64,000 bases of DNA from Sphingopyxis indica (GTDB lineage: Bacteria > Pseudomonadota > Alphaproteobacteria > Sphingomonadales > Sphingomonadaceae). The position numbers and the translations under genes are program-made. Below, in pieces: positions 55,564-64,000 of the stretch (the first letter of the stretch is position 1; every line of letters begins with the position of its first letter). Under the pieces are notes generated by a model that worked only from the letters and a program-made list of their open reading frames with translations, searched no databases and was not told the origin of the DNA. The stretch lies in NCBI RefSeq assembly GCF_900188185.1, contig NZ_FZPA01000001.1:62001-126000 (forward strand). The letters run 5' to 3'.

Positions 55564-55589
55564 GACGGCCTCCGGTGAAGGAGGCCGTC
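55564..55589. terminator. Hairpin between convergent thiG and DUF1254 genes
   Basis: A perfect 10-bp stem (GACGGCCTCC against GGAGGCCGTC) with loop GGTGAA lies between the two stops. T richness is modest on both sides (CCTTATAT to the right). It probably serves both genes. Confidence 0.7.
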
Positions 55590-55599
55590 GCCTTATATG

Positions 55600-56994
55600 T
55601 CAGGGCGCTTTCCGGATCGCCGGCGGCGTCCAGCGGCCGTCGAGCGCTTCGCGTCGGGGCAGGTAGAGCCGCAGGTTCATCGTGAACGGCCCGGCGGGGG
55701 CGGGCAGCCAGTTCGCTTCCTTGCCGGCCCCCGGCGAATCATGCTGGATATAGAGGTCGAGCGAACCATCGGCGTTGAAGTTCAGCTCGTCGCGGTCGCC
55801 GATCGCGAAGCGGCCCAGTGGATTGGCGGCGAAAAATTGGTCGGCGCCATACATGGTAAGCGACCAGAAGGCATCGGCCGGCGGAATCTGCTCCTTGTCG
55901 AAATGCAGCACATAGCGCGAGGCGCCGTTGAGCGGTTTGCCGTCGGCGTCGAGCGGCGCCATCGGATAGATGGCCTCCTCCGGCGGCAGGGCACCGAGGC
56001 CCGCATAGGCGATGAAGGCCCGCTGCAGATAATCATTGCCATAGACGCCGAGCGCGTTGCCGAGCGCAACCCAGCCATTGGCGGTCAGCCGCACGCGCGT
56101 CCGGTTGTCGACGATCCGGCGATAGGCGTCGGCGGCGGCGCGCGACAGGCCGCGCTGCACCGCGGGATCGACCGCAGCGAGGTCGAAGCTCTTGCCGGGA
56201 ACCAGCCCGACGCGCTCCATGCGCAGCAGGATCGCATAGTCGGTGGCGTGCGGCGGGTTGCGCTTCAGCGTTTCGGCAAAGAGCGAATAGAAGGCGGCGG
56301 GGCTCATTCGCGCGAGCTGCTCGACGGGCGGGGTCGCCATGTCGATCGAGGGATCGGGCTCCATGGACGCTTTGCTGGCTGGCTGCTGTTGGCCCCACGA
56401 CGACAGCGGCGCCGCGGCATAGCCCGCCTGAAGTCCGTGGACATGATCATAGTCGGGCGCGCCGTTGGTCTGGATGCGGCCGATGATCCAGCCATTGTCG
56501 GTCGGGCTGCGCACCATCCGCATCCCGGCGGGCAGTTCGCCCTGCCAATGCGGCCCGACGAGCGCAAAGCTGCCGCCCTCGTTGCCGGTCGTGCGCGTGC
56601 CGAGCGCCGCGAACACCTCGGTCCACATGTCCATGATCGGCACGACATGATAACGCCCTGCGGTGTTCGGCATGGTGACGACCAGCGGCTCCTTGCCGAC
56701 ATCGAACCAGAGCGTCGAATAGAGGGTGTCGGCGTTGGGCCGCACGACCTCCTTGAAGCCGGCATCGGGATAGGTCCGCATATGCGCGAAATGGTTCATC
56801 GGCGCGCGCGGGCGCCCCGGCGAACCCGCGTTGGTGAGAACGCGGCGCGACACCTCCATCAGCACCATCGGATAAGCGTAGGTGTAGGCGTCGAGCCCGA
56901 TCGCATAGGCTTCGTCCTCGCTCACCGGCGCCGCCTGCGCGGGCGCCGACAGCAAGCCGGCGGCGAGCGCCAGCAGGGCCAGAAATTTCGTCAT
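55600..56994 (-). CDS. DUF1254/DUF1214 exported protein
   Basis: 464 residues with a signal peptide (about 1-22, ending AQAAP). The N-terminal DUF1254 region has YAYPMVLMEVSRRV, RPNADTLYSTLWFDVGKEPLVVTMPNT and RYHVVPIMDMWTEVF; the C-terminal DUF1214 region has GNDYLQRAFIAYAGLGALPPEEAIYP and WSLTMYGADQFFAANPLGRFAIGDRD. The families are usually found together and their function is not known. Starts 125 bases from a divergent Crp-like regulator gene. Confidence 0.9.
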   Translation of the reverse strand: MTKFLALLALAAGLLSAPAQAAPVSEDEAYAIGLDAYTYAYPMVLMEVSRRVLTNAGSPGRPRAPMNHFAHMRTYPDAGFKEVVRPNADTLYSTLWFDVGKEPLVVTMPNTAGRYHVVPIMDMWTEVFAALGTRTTGNEGGSFALVGPHWQGELPAGMRMVRSPTDNGWIIGRIQTNGAPDYDHVHGLQAGYAAAPLSSWGQQQPASKASMEPDPSIDMATPPVEQLARMSPAAFYSLFAETLKRNPPHATDYAILLRMERVGLVPGKSFDLAAVDPAVQRGLSRAAADAYRRIVDNRTRVRLTANGWVALGNALGVYGNDYLQRAFIAYAGLGALPPEEAIYPMAPLDADGKPLNGASRYVLHFDKEQIPPADAFWSLTMYGADQFFAANPLGRFAIGDRDELNFNADGSLDLYIQHDSPGAGKEANWLPAPAGPFTMNLRLYLPRREALDGRWTPPAIRKAP

Positions 56995-57119
56995 TCTTCC
57001 CGTCTCCCTTCGTGTTGGCGTTCGCGGTAGCGCCCGCGGCGGCGCCCGTCTGTCGCCGCGCCGACAATCGCTTGGGATTTTTCGGGGCAGCGATTAGGTT
57101 CCGTGCGGGAGGGGCAGCG

Positions 57120-57857
57120 ATGACCACGGAAGCGAAGACGGTGGGCGGCAAAGGAGGCTGGAACGGCGATGCCCGCCTTGCCGCGCTGCGTCTTTGCCCG
57201 CCCTTCGCCGATTGGGATGACGGCGCGCTGGCAAGGCTCGCCGCGATCGCGCGCGTCGAGCATCATGCCCGCGGTGCCGAAATCTTCGCGCGTGATCCCG
57301 AACGGCGCGAGGCGTTCGTGATCGCCGCCGGCGAAATCGAGATCAGCCGCGTTTCGGCTTCGGGGCGCAAATATGTGCTGAGTGTCAGCGGCGCGCACAG
57401 TGTGCTGGCGCTGGTCCGGCTGCTCGACCGGCAGCCGATCCACTTCACCTACCGCGCCTATGGCGACACGACGCTGCTGCACCTGCCCGCAGCACGCCTG
57501 ATCGCGATCCTCGACGCCCAGCCGATGCTGTGGCGCAGTATCGCGCTGTTCATGTGCGCGCGGCAGGGGGACAGTCTGCGCCTCCTCAACGATCAGCAAT
57601 TGGGGTCGCTCGAACAGCGGATGGCCGCGACGATCGTCGACCTTGCGCGCATTCACGGCATCGAGGGGAAGGAAGGAACCGAGGTCGGCCTGCGGCTGCC
57701 GCAGGAGCAACTCGGCGCGATGCTCGGCATCACGCGTCAGAGCGTCAACAAGCTGCTGCGCGGCTTCGAGGAGGCTGGGCTGATCACGACCGACTATAAT
57801 CGCCTGACGATCCGCGATCACGCAGCATTGGACCGGATCGCCGCCTCGCGCGATTGA
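57120..57857 (+). CDS. Crp/Fnr-family transcription regulator
   Basis: 245 residues: a cyclic-nucleotide-binding-like beta roll (about 25-140: HARGAEIFARDPERREAFVIAAGEIEISRV) and a winged helix with the recognition helix in LGAMLGITRQSVNKLLRGFEEAGLI. The four cysteines of an Fnr iron-sulfur cluster are absent, so it is a Crp-like or effector-unknown type. GGGAGGGGC precedes the ATG. It is divergent from the DUF1254 gene, and may regulate it. Confidence 0.9.
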   Translation: MTTEAKTVGGKGGWNGDARLAALRLCPPFADWDDGALARLAAIARVEHHARGAEIFARDPERREAFVIAAGEIEISRVSASGRKYVLSVSGAHSVLALVRLLDRQPIHFTYRAYGDTTLLHLPAARLIAILDAQPMLWRSIALFMCARQGDSLRLLNDQQLGSLEQRMAATIVDLARIHGIEGKEGTEVGLRLPQEQLGAMLGITRQSVNKLLRGFEEAGLITTDYNRLTIRDHAALDRIAASRD

Positions 57858-57872
57858 CTTTGCCGGCGTCGA

Positions 57873-58601
57873 TCAGCGCCCGCCCGAAGCGACCAGATCG
57901 ACGTCGGTCATGCCGCCGTCGCGGCGCGCGAAGACGACATAGGCGAAATCGCCATTGGTCCCGCCGAGAATATGGTCCTCGCCGTCGACGCGATGGTCGG
58001 TGTCATAGCCCGCGCGGATCGCGAGCGTGTTGTAATAGTCGAGCACGCCCTGCAGCGAAGCTGCGGTCTGGAAGTTGACGACGCGCAGATTGCACTTGCT
58101 GTCCTTGACGCCGGCAGCCTCGCGCACCGTCGCGCGCGGATAGACGCTGAAAGCGGCGGGCAGCCGGTCGGCCCAGCCGCGATCGTAGCTGAGCGGACTT
58201 TCGCATTTGATCTTCGATTGCTGTGCGGCGAGCGCGCCGATGGTCTTGGGCTCGTTCGCGCCGCCTGCGAAGGGAAGGGCGTTCGGCGCCTTGACCAGCT
58301 TGCCCGCCTTCATCGCCGCAGCGGCTTCGGCCGCCGCGGCGGCGCGGCCCGCCGGGATCGCCGGAACCCCGCCGTCGATCAGGCGGTTCCCTGGAGTGAT
58401 CGCATTGCGGTTCGACTGGCCCGCGAGCTTGGGGTCGACCATGATCCTGTCCTGAAGCGCGTCCCTGATGGCCGGGTCGGCGTCGACGAGTCCCTCGTCG
58501 AGCGGCGACAGCTCGGCCTGCTCGGGTTTGTCGCGGCAGCCGGCGAGCCCCGCCGTCGCCATCAGCAAGGCCGCAACGAGCCATTTTCCGCGCACCATCA
58601 T
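57873..58601 (-). CDS. Lipoprotein of unknown function
   Basis: 242 residues with a lipoprotein signal: MATAGLAGC, with Cys22 as the acylated residue. The mature part has an Ala/Lys-rich region (about 100-120) and a C-terminal domain with paired cysteines (KIKCESP, SKCNLRVVNF) and SLQGVLDYYNTLAIRAGYDTDHRVDGEDHILGG. I do not know the family. Its stop lies 15 bases from the convergent Crp-like regulator. The start at 58601 gives the lipobox at the right place. Confidence 0.75.
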   Translation of the reverse strand: MMVRGKWLVAALLMATAGLAGCRDKPEQAELSPLDEGLVDADPAIRDALQDRIMVDPKLAGQSNRNAITPGNRLIDGGVPAIPAGRAAAAAEAAAAMKAGKLVKAPNALPFAGGANEPKTIGALAAQQSKIKCESPLSYDRGWADRLPAAFSVYPRATVREAAGVKDSKCNLRVVNFQTAASLQGVLDYYNTLAIRAGYDTDHRVDGEDHILGGTNGDFAYVVFARRDGGMTDVDLVASGGR

Positions 58602-58688
58602 CGCTAACACTCCCTTAATCCATCCCCGACCTGTGCCGGATGCTGGTAAAGAAGATGTGAGCAAAAGTCCTTAACCGGGAAGGCTTTG

Positions 58689-59129
58689 TTAGCCGAATAT
58701 TGTCTCGGTACGAGACAGGTCGGGATTGCAGCGGATGAGGCGCGAGGTTTCGACCGCCGCCTGGCGGTGGACGACCGCCTGCCGGTAAACGGGATCGGTG
58801 ACCATCTCCATGAAGGCGCCGCTGTTCGGATATTCGGCGACGAAAACCGCATCCCAACGCTCATCGCCGGGGCCGATCACCATCGCCTCCATCGTTCCGC
58901 GCCAGACGATGCGGCCGCCGACGCGCTGGAACACCGCTCCGCTGTCCTTGCCATAATGGGCATAGGCGTCGGCTCCGGTGAGCGGCTGTCCCGCGAGCGG
59001 ATGATCGGCGGGGTAGTCGGCCTTCGCCTTGAAGCGGACGAGGTTGAGCATGTGGATCTTCGTATCGCGCGGCAGCGCCTTGAACGCATCGAACTGGGCG
59101 CGTTCGGGGTCGACAAAGCGGTCGGTCAT
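58689..59129 (-). CDS. DUF1330 family protein
   Basis: 146 residues. The pattern FDAFKALPRDTKIHMLNLVRFKAKADYPADHP, GADAYAHYGKDSGAVFQRVGGRIVWRG, ERWDAVFVAEYPNSGAFMEMVTDPVYR and HRQAAVETSRLIR matches DUF1330, a dimeric alpha-beta-barrel (ferredoxin-like) family with no settled function. It overlaps the upstream GNAT gene by four bases (ATGA), so the two are translated together. Confidence 0.88.
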   Translation of the reverse strand: MTDRFVDPERAQFDAFKALPRDTKIHMLNLVRFKAKADYPADHPLAGQPLTGADAYAHYGKDSGAVFQRVGGRIVWRGTMEAMVIGPGDERWDAVFVAEYPNSGAFMEMVTDPVYRQAVVHRQAAVETSRLIRCNPDLSRTETIFG

Positions 59130-59677
59130 GGTTGGAACTCCCTGCGTTTGATCCGCCACTGGTCGGCGCTCTGGACCCAGGCGTCGACCGGGGCATCCTG
59201 AAACGGGGCGGGAAGGCGCGTCGGGCCGCTGTTCGTCGCGCCGAGCCGCCGCGCGAGCGCCTGCGATCGGCTGTTGCCGGGGTCGATGCAGTGCATCAGC
59301 TGCGGCCATTTCAGAAACTCGACCGCGAAATCGCACGCGGCGATCGCGCCCTCGAAGGCGTAGCCGCGCCCGGCGAATTTGGCGCGAACGCCATAGCCGA
59401 CCTCGGGACCGGGCCAATCGGCGGGCTCCCACGGGCCGAGCCGCCCGACCCACTCGCCGCTATCGCGTTCGATCACCGAAAACATCGAGAAGCCCCGGAT
59501 ATGCCATGCGCCGGCGAGCGCGCACCATAGGCGCCACGCCTGCGAGCGAGCGCACGGACCGCCGAGATATTTCATCGTTTCCGCCTCGGCGCACATTTCG
59601 GCAAAGGCGTCGAAATCCTCGGTTGCGGGCGGCCGCAGGATCAGCCGCTCGGTGACGAGAAGGGGGCCGTTGAGCAT
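59126..59677 (-). CDS. GNAT acetyltransferase (RimJ/RimL-like)
   Basis: 183 residues. LVTERLILRPPATEDFDAFAEMCAE at the start, then ERDSGEWVGRLGPW and EVGYGVRAKFAGRGYAFEGAIAACDFAVE (acetyl-CoA loop), and IDPGNSRSQALARRLGA at the end are typical of the GNAT subgroup that acetylates small molecules or protein N-termini. The ATG at 59677 is preceded by AAAGGAAC-like sequence. The downstream DUF1330 gene overlaps it. Confidence 0.9.
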   Translation of the reverse strand: MLNGPLLVTERLILRPPATEDFDAFAEMCAEAETMKYLGGPCARSQAWRLWCALAGAWHIRGFSMFSVIERDSGEWVGRLGPWEPADWPGPEVGYGVRAKFAGRGYAFEGAIAACDFAVEFLKWPQLMHCIDPGNSRSQALARRLGATNSGPTRLPAPFQDAPVDAWVQSADQWRIKRREFQP

Positions 59678-59752
59678 CGCTGTTCCTTTCGGCGGCGGAC
59701 GGGCGATGCTTCTGGAGCATGGGGGCGGCGAGGGCAAGGGGCCGCATAAGAC

Positions 59753-59781
59753 GAGGGCGCCGACCGATGGCCGGCGCCCTC
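59753..59781 (-). terminator. Hairpin downstream of the glycine-zipper gene
   Basis: GAGGGCGCC (59753-59761) and GGCGCCCTC (59773-59781) form a 9-bp stem 56 bases beyond the stop of the leftward glycine-zipper gene. The leftward flank reads GTCTTATGCGG, without a clean T run, so the call is moderate. Confidence 0.55.
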
Positions 59782-59836
59782 TCCATCACGTAGTGCGGGC
59801 GGAGGGGTCTCGGACCCGCACCCGTAACGGTGCTCT

Positions 59837-60247
59837 CTAACGGCACCTATATTTGTCGCGGTCGATCTCGCGGCCGAGCAGCGCGCCCGCGCCGGCGCCG
59901 ATGATCGTGCCGAGCAGCTTGTCGCCATCTCCGGCGATTTCGTGCCCCGCGAGGCCGCCGACGGCGCCGCCGATCAACAGGCCGGTCGTGCCATTGTCCT
60001 TCTTGCAGTAATAACGGCCGTTCTTGCCGCGCCAGATGCGCGTGTTGGGGCCGACGCGCTCGCCGTGCGATGCATAATAGCGGCGGTCGTGCTTCTTGTG
60101 ATAATATTGATTCGCCTGCTCCGGCTGGTGGAGACCATAGGCCTGTGCCGGGGCTTCGACCGACACGCCCGCGAAAGCGGGAGCGGTCGCTGCGATGCCG
60201 ATGGCGGCAACCGCACCCGTCAGGCTCTTGGTAATCAAACGCATCAT
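59837..60247 (-). CDS. Exported glycine-zipper 2TM-domain protein
   Basis: 136 residues with a signal peptide (about 1-25, ending AFAG). A basic, Tyr- and His-rich middle (YYHKKHDRRYYASHG, NGRYYCKKDNG) precedes a glycine zipper: GLLIGGAVGGLAGHEIAGDG and LLGTIIGAGAGALLGREID, which forms two small hydrophobic helices. Similar proteins are small envelope lipoprotein-like components of unknown function. The start ATG pair at 60247 is preceded by AGGAAAGGACGA. Confidence 0.85.
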   Translation of the reverse strand: MMRLITKSLTGAVAAIGIAATAPAFAGVSVEAPAQAYGLHQPEQANQYYHKKHDRRYYASHGERVGPNTRIWRGKNGRYYCKKDNGTTGLLIGGAVGGLAGHEIAGDGDKLLGTIIGAGAGALLGREIDRDKYRCR

Positions 60248-60422
60248 TCGTCCTTTCCTGGTTCGGCGCCTCCCCGCCGGTCGGCTTTGGGCGCTTCGCA
60301 TGGAGAACGGGCAGGGGTCGGATTGCGTTGCATGAACGTCAGGCAACACGACGACTTGAGGGCTGACGCCGACGAAATGAATGCCGCTTGCGGGGCGGCG
60401 GGAGGCGTGCGACACTGCGGCC

Positions 60423-60644
60423 ATGCTCAACATCCTGTCGATCTTTATCGGACTGATCGCGCTGATCCTGGCGATACCCGCCTTCATTCCGCTGCTCGGC
60501 TGGGCGAACTGGATCATCATCCCGATCGCGATCGTCGGCCTCGCGCTCGGCGCGATGTCGAGCAGCAACGCCGGGCGCAACCTCAATATCGTGGTGATCG
60601 CGATCGGCGTCGTTCGTCTGATGCTGGGCGGGGGGCTGATCTGA
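60423..60644 (+). CDS. Small two-helix membrane protein
   Basis: 73 residues, nearly all hydrophobic: helices at about 2-24 and 26-46, then SSSNAGRNLN and a third hydrophobic stretch (54-72). It has no recognised function; similar short hydrophobic proteins are common in bacteria. The ATG at 60423 is the start that leaves out a charged extension. Between 60248 and 60422 I see no other gene. Confidence 0.7.
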   Translation: MLNILSIFIGLIALILAIPAFIPLLGWANWIIIPIAIVGLALGAMSSSNAGRNLNIVVIAIGVVRLMLGGGLI

Positions 60645-60699
60645 CCGGGCTGAAACGAAGGCGCGGCGGGGCTCGACAAGCCATCGCGGTGGCTCTTGT

Positions 60700-62088
60700 T
60701 CAATAGGCGTTTCGATGCACCATAACTTGCACCGTGCGTAAAAGGATCGAAATATCGCGCAGCAGCGACCAGCCGCGCTGATATTCCAGGTCCGAATCCA
60801 GACGCTTGACGATGTCGCGCTTGGTGTTGGTTGCGCCCCTGAAACCACGGATCTGGGCGAGGCCCGTGATTCCCGGTTTGAGCGCGTGGCGATGCCAATA
60901 TTGCCGATCGACGCGCCAGAATAATTCGTTTCCAGCCGTCGAACCGAGCGCATGGGGGCGCGGCCCGACCAGGCTCATCTCGCCGAGCAGCACGTTGAAA
61001 AGCTGCGGCAGCTCGTCGATGCTGGTCTTCCGGATGAACCTTCCGACACGCGTGATCCGATCGTCGTCCCGGCTGGCCGACCGGGTGCCGGTTGCGTCGG
61101 TCGCCTCGACGCGCATGCTGCGAAACTTCAGAATCTGAAATATGCGGTTGCCGCGCCCCATCCGCTCCTGCCGAAAGAAAACCGGTCCCGGGGAATCGAG
61201 TTTGATCGCGAGCGCCACCATCGCCATCAGCGGCAACAGTACCACCAGCGCCGGAATCGTCAGCGCAAGGTCGAGCGCACGCTTTTTCACCCGATTGGCT
61301 CGATTGAGCGGCCCCCACGAGACCACGAGTGTCGTCACTCCTTCACGATTCCGCGTCGTGATCGGTCCGAGTTCGGCGATTTCCGGCATCACGATCTCAC
61401 CCAAGATATTCACGCCTTTCAGCGCCCGGGCCCATTCCGCCCTTCGCTCGGGCGCGCAAACGATCGTTACGCGGTCATAATCCTCCAATATCTTGCCCAG
61501 ACGGTCCAGCATATATGGATCATCCAGATCGGCGCGAAGTCTCGATACGCGGGCGTCGATGATCTCGCGGTCGAGATATGACGTCGGCAAGCGCGCGCCG
61601 TCGGCAATTACGAGTTCGGCGGTCATCTGACCGAAAATCTTGCGGACGGCATGACAGATCAAAAGCCGTTGAGCGACCAGAAGAGTCAGCGCAGCGCCGA
61701 GGCCCAGGCCGAGCGCGAGACGGGGAAATTTGCTGGTTACGCCGAGCGAGAAAGCGACAAGCAGAAAGACGAGCAAAGTCATCGCAAAGGACGTCAGCGT
61801 TTGACGACAGCTTTTGACCGGCTCGGTCAGGCAGCGCGGATTATAGGCCTGGTTTTGAAATGCGATTGCTGCCTGCACGAACAATGCGCCAGGCATCATC
61901 GTCCATAACCCACCCGCAACGGGCTGTGGCGCTTGAACGATCAGCACTACCGCAAATCCCGCAATCAGTGCGAACGCGTCCAGCAGGATCAGACTCAGAC
62001 ACAGCCAGATCTTGGCATTTCGCCGCGCCGCTTTCGCCAACGGGATACGCACGGGCGCGCCGTGGAGCGCCAGGTCGATCTTGGTCAT
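60700..62088 (-). CDS. Undecaprenyl-phosphate sugar transferase (exopolysaccharide initiator)
   Basis: A 462-residue membrane protein that starts a repeat unit by moving a sugar phosphate onto undecaprenyl phosphate. Four N-terminal membrane helices and a CoA-binding-like central domain precede a bacterial sugar-transferase domain: [73 protein letters not shown] and [15 protein letters not shown]. The order matches WcaJ/GelB-type proteins. The next genes make GDP-mannose, so a mannose-derived sugar in the polymer is likely. The lipid acceptor is made through UppS (left end). Confidence 0.93.
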   Translation of the reverse strand: MTKIDLALHGAPVRIPLAKAARRNAKIWLCLSLILLDAFALIAGFAVVLIVQAPQPVAGGLWTMMPGALFVQAAIAFQNQAYNPRCLTEPVKSCRQTLTSFAMTLLVFLLVAFSLGVTSKFPRLALGLGLGAALTLLVAQRLLICHAVRKIFGQMTAELVIADGARLPTSYLDREIIDARVSRLRADLDDPYMLDRLGKILEDYDRVTIVCAPERRAEWARALKGVNILGEIVMPEIAELGPITTRNREGVTTLVVSWGPLNRANRVKKRALDLALTIPALVVLLPLMAMVALAIKLDSPGPVFFRQERMGRGNRIFQILKFRSMRVEATDATGTRSASRDDDRITRVGRFIRKTSIDELPQLFNVLLGEMSLVGPRPHALGSTAGNELFWRVDRQYWHRHALKPGITGLAQIRGFRGATNTKRDIVKRLDSDLEYQRGWSLLRDISILLRTVQVMVHRNAY

Positions 62089-62272
62089 CGGGCACAACAC
62101 TCCTTGAGATCACGCGATCATGTTGCAATGCAGCATGTCCCAGATGACAAGGAATACAAGCGGGCAGCGCGAACCTGTGCCGGATGCAGGACGATCCGTG
62201 CGACGAGGTCGCGTGCATGGAGTTCGCCTTGCGCAGTAAGAAGCCTGTGCATGCCGCCTGCCCGGGCTGCAC

Positions 62273-63352
62273 CTAGCCGATCTTCTTGGCCTCTGCCGAT
62301 CGCTTCTGCGCGAGCAGTTTGACGTCCTGAGCGCGTTCGCGCGGCAGGATCAGGATGTCATCACCTTCGACGACGACGACGAGGTCGGAAAGGCCGGAAA
62401 TCGACACGCGCTTGCCGTCGGACGTCCGGATATAGTTACGCCTTATGTCGATGCCCACGACGTCGCCGACCAGCACATTGGCATCCTCGTCCTTGTCGCC
62501 CAGCTCGTAGAGCGCCGCCCAGCCGCCGACATCGGACCAACCGGGATCGACGGGAACGACGACGACGTTTTCCGCGCCTTCCATGACGGCATAGTCGATC
62601 GAATTCGAAGGGCAGGCCACAAACGGCGCCTCTGAGGGATGGACGATCCGATCGCCGGCGTCGGCCTGAGCGATCGCGTCGGCGCAAGCGCTGTGAATCG
62701 CGGGTTGTTGACGCGCCAGTTCGGCCAGGTAGCGATCGGCGCGCATCAGAAAAATACCGGCATTCCAATAATGGCCGCCCTTTTCGATCATCGCTTCGGC
62801 TGCGGCACGCTCAGGTTTTTCGACGAAGCGATCGACCGCATAGACGGCGCTATGGCCAGCGAGAATACTGCCCGCCGCGATATAGCCGTATCCGGTTTCG
62901 GGGTGGGAGGGATCGATCCCGAAGGTTGCCAGCGCGCCATCTAGCACGGCGGGCAAAGCGAGTTCGATGGCAGTCAGGAATGCCGCCACATCGGTCATGA
63001 CGTGATCGGCCGGCATGACTAGCATCAGAGACTGGCTACCACAAAGCTCGGCAGCCAACGCGATCGCCGGCGCCGTGTTGCGAGCAGCCGGCTCGACAAT
63101 GATCCGAGCGTCCGTGATGTTGGCTGCCGTCAGATCTTTCGTCACTTGGTCGACGTGCGACGGGCCGCATATGACGATGGGAGCGGCAAAGCGCTCTCGA
63201 TCCGCAACGCGATCTATCGTCTGCCGGAACATACTCACATCTCCGACAAGTGCCTGAAATTGCTTTGGACTTGTGCCCGACGATGCGGGCCATAGGCGCG
63301 TTCCGGAACCGCCGGACAAGACAATGGGAAAAATCAACTGCTTCTCGATCAT
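62273..63352 (-). CDS. Mannose-1-phosphate guanylyltransferase
   Basis: A 359-residue enzyme that joins mannose 1-phosphate and GTP to GDP-mannose. IVLSGGSGTRLWPAS is the nucleotide-binding start; PADHVM, ETGYGYI, VDRFVEKPERAAAEAMIEKGGHYWNAGIFLM and SIDYAVMEGA with VPVDPGWSDVGGW complete the ManC/GMP core. It lacks the C-terminal isomerase half of bifunctional ManC (about 470), in keeping with a separate mannose-6-phosphate isomerase gene 4 bases upstream. The 184 bases (62089-62272) before the sugar transferase gene hold nothing I can support. Confidence 0.93.
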   Translation of the reverse strand: MIEKQLIFPIVLSGGSGTRLWPASSGTSPKQFQALVGDVSMFRQTIDRVADRERFAAPIVICGPSHVDQVTKDLTAANITDARIIVEPAARNTAPAIALAAELCGSQSLMLVMPADHVMTDVAAFLTAIELALPAVLDGALATFGIDPSHPETGYGYIAAGSILAGHSAVYAVDRFVEKPERAAAEAMIEKGGHYWNAGIFLMRADRYLAELARQQPAIHSACADAIAQADAGDRIVHPSEAPFVACPSNSIDYAVMEGAENVVVVPVDPGWSDVGGWAALYELGDKDEDANVLVGDVVGIDIRRNYIRTSDGKRVSISGLSDLVVVVEGDDILILPRERAQDVKLLAQKRSAEAKKIG

Positions 63353-63356
63353 CGGT

Positions 63357-64000
63357 TCAGTGCCCGCTTCCTTCGGTCCAGCAGAGCAAGCCATGCGTCT
63401 CTTCATCTAGCGAAAGCATATCGGCACGGTCTATCAGCACGCATTCGCCGAGCTTCACCTCTTCTTGCGCAACCGTGCAACCAGACGACAGGGGGATGAA
63501 GGTGTAACGGCCGACCCCATCGGGCAGCAGCGCGCGTGCATTCTTGCCGGCAAGATGCCGCAAGTGAAAATGCGGACCTTCGACCAAGATGCGACTGTCT
63601 GTGTCGGCGACATGAGTGTCGCGCGCATCATAGTGGGGTGCCGCCTTCGCTACGGCAAGCCCCGCATCCAGATGCAATTCCCTATCGCGCCCATAGTCAT
63701 AGAGGCGATAGGTCAGATCGACATTCTGCTGGACTTCGACGACGATCAGGCCCGGCCCGATCGCATGGATCGTGCCGGCGGGGTTGTAGATGAAATCGCC
63801 AGCACGCGGCTTTCGCCAGTGGAGTATGCTCTCGATCGAGCCGTTCAGGGCGGCATCGCGCAGTGCGTCGACGTCGCTGATGCTGGTGAGGCCTACGCCC
63901 AGCTCTGCATCTTTCGCAGCATCTAACACCAACCAGCACTCTTCTTTTCCGCGGCGGTAACCTGCCGCTTGCGCGGCCAAATCGTCGGGATGAACCTGTA
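63357..64000 (-). CDS. manA: Mannose-6-phosphate isomerase, class I (partial)
   Basis: The C-terminal part is present: the start lies beyond the window. QVHPDD, near the window edge, is part of the zinc site, and NPAGTIHAIGPGLIVVEVQQNVDLTYRLYDYGR is diagnostic of class I ManA. It converts fructose 6-phosphate to mannose 6-phosphate and, with the adjacent guanylyltransferase, makes GDP-mannose (a phosphomannomutase is needed and is not in the window). Its stop is 4 bases before the guanylyltransferase ATG, so they form an operon. Confidence 0.93.
   Translation of the reverse strand, partial: QVHPDDLAAQAAGYRRGKEECWLVLDAAKDAELGVGLTSISDVDALRDAALNGSIESILHWRKPRAGDFIYNPAGTIHAIGPGLIVVEVQQNVDLTYRLYDYGRDRELHLDAGLAVAKAAPHYDARDTHVADTDSRILVEGPHFHLRHLAGKNARALLPDGVGRYTFIPLSSGCTVAQEEVKLGECVLIDRADMLSLDEETHGLLCWTEGSGH

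Noticed and set aside
60251..61318. Minus-strand extension of the glycine-zipper gene
   Set aside because: It runs antisense and out of frame through other genes; the signal peptide begins at 60247.
1..64000. CRISPR array, rRNA operon, insertion sequence, prophage or integrase
   Set aside because: No regularly spaced direct repeats, rRNA, transposase, integrase or phage genes were seen. The repeats present are palindromic and intergenic.

Overview
The window looks like a chromosomal segment of a sphingomonad (order Sphingomonadales, Sphingopyxis- or Sphingomonas-like alphaproteobacterium). The grounds are high GC, very short intergenic gaps, several TonB-dependent receptors, a zinc-free L31, a trigger factor with a long Lys/Ala tail, and an uppS-cdsA-dxr-rseP-bamA-skp-fabZ block without the lpxD gene that other Proteobacteria carry between skp and fabZ. 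That gap fits a group known to replace lipopolysaccharide with glycosphingolipids. The species is an inference.

Layout. 1-7 kb: envelope and isoprenoid core genes on the plus strand (uppS end, cdsA, dxr, rseP, bamA, skp/ompH, fabZ), then rpmE. 7.5-18.4 kb: glycerol kinase, DEAD-box helicase, an MHS-type MFS transporter, two convergent alpha/beta hydrolases (one PHA-depolymerase-like), malate synthase G and a membrane diguanylate cyclase. 18.4-28.1 kb: pyrB with an overlapping dihydroorotase-like gene that lacks the HxH metal motif, ruvX, a DUF3089 hydrolase, a DUF4153 membrane protein and gatC-gatA-gatB. 28.1-32.9 kb: a secreted unknown, an exported amidohydrolase, a small Pro-rich ORF, tRNA-Leu(UAG) and tig. 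33.2-50.6 kb: an accessory nutrient-acquisition region, described below. 50.6-55.5 kb: L,D-transpeptidase, accC-accB-aroQ and, divergently, thiS-thiG. 55.6-60.7 kb: DUF1254 protein with a divergent Crp-like regulator, a lipoprotein, DUF1330 and GNAT genes, and a glycine-zipper protein. 60.7-64 kb: start of an exopolysaccharide locus (undecaprenyl-phosphate sugar transferase, mannose-1-P guanylyltransferase, mannose-6-P isomerase cut by the window edge).

The most interesting region is 33.2-47.3 kb. A TctDE-like response regulator/sensor kinase pair and two DAACS carboxylate/amino-acid symporters run rightward. Facing them is a leftward series: TonB receptor, TauE/SafE exporter, an aminotransferase with a twin-arginine signal, a second TonB receptor and a membrane dipeptidase. 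Between the two arms lies a perfect 22-bp-arm inverted repeat. Each arm is a direct repeat of CTGTCAC with 11-bp period. The same TGACAG-N5-TGACAG box recurs at the end of the kinase gene, before the first symporter, and once inside the kinase gene. I infer a regulon for import, periplasmic processing and uptake of peptide- or amino-acid-derived compounds. The substrate is not determined.

Many intergenic gaps carry palindromic repeats of several families (near 7.0, 7.4, 9.1, 11.0, 20.7, 21.3, 24.9, 26.5 and 33.0 kb), two of them inside the gatCAB cluster. I saw no CRISPR array, insertion sequence, phage gene, integrase or rRNA.
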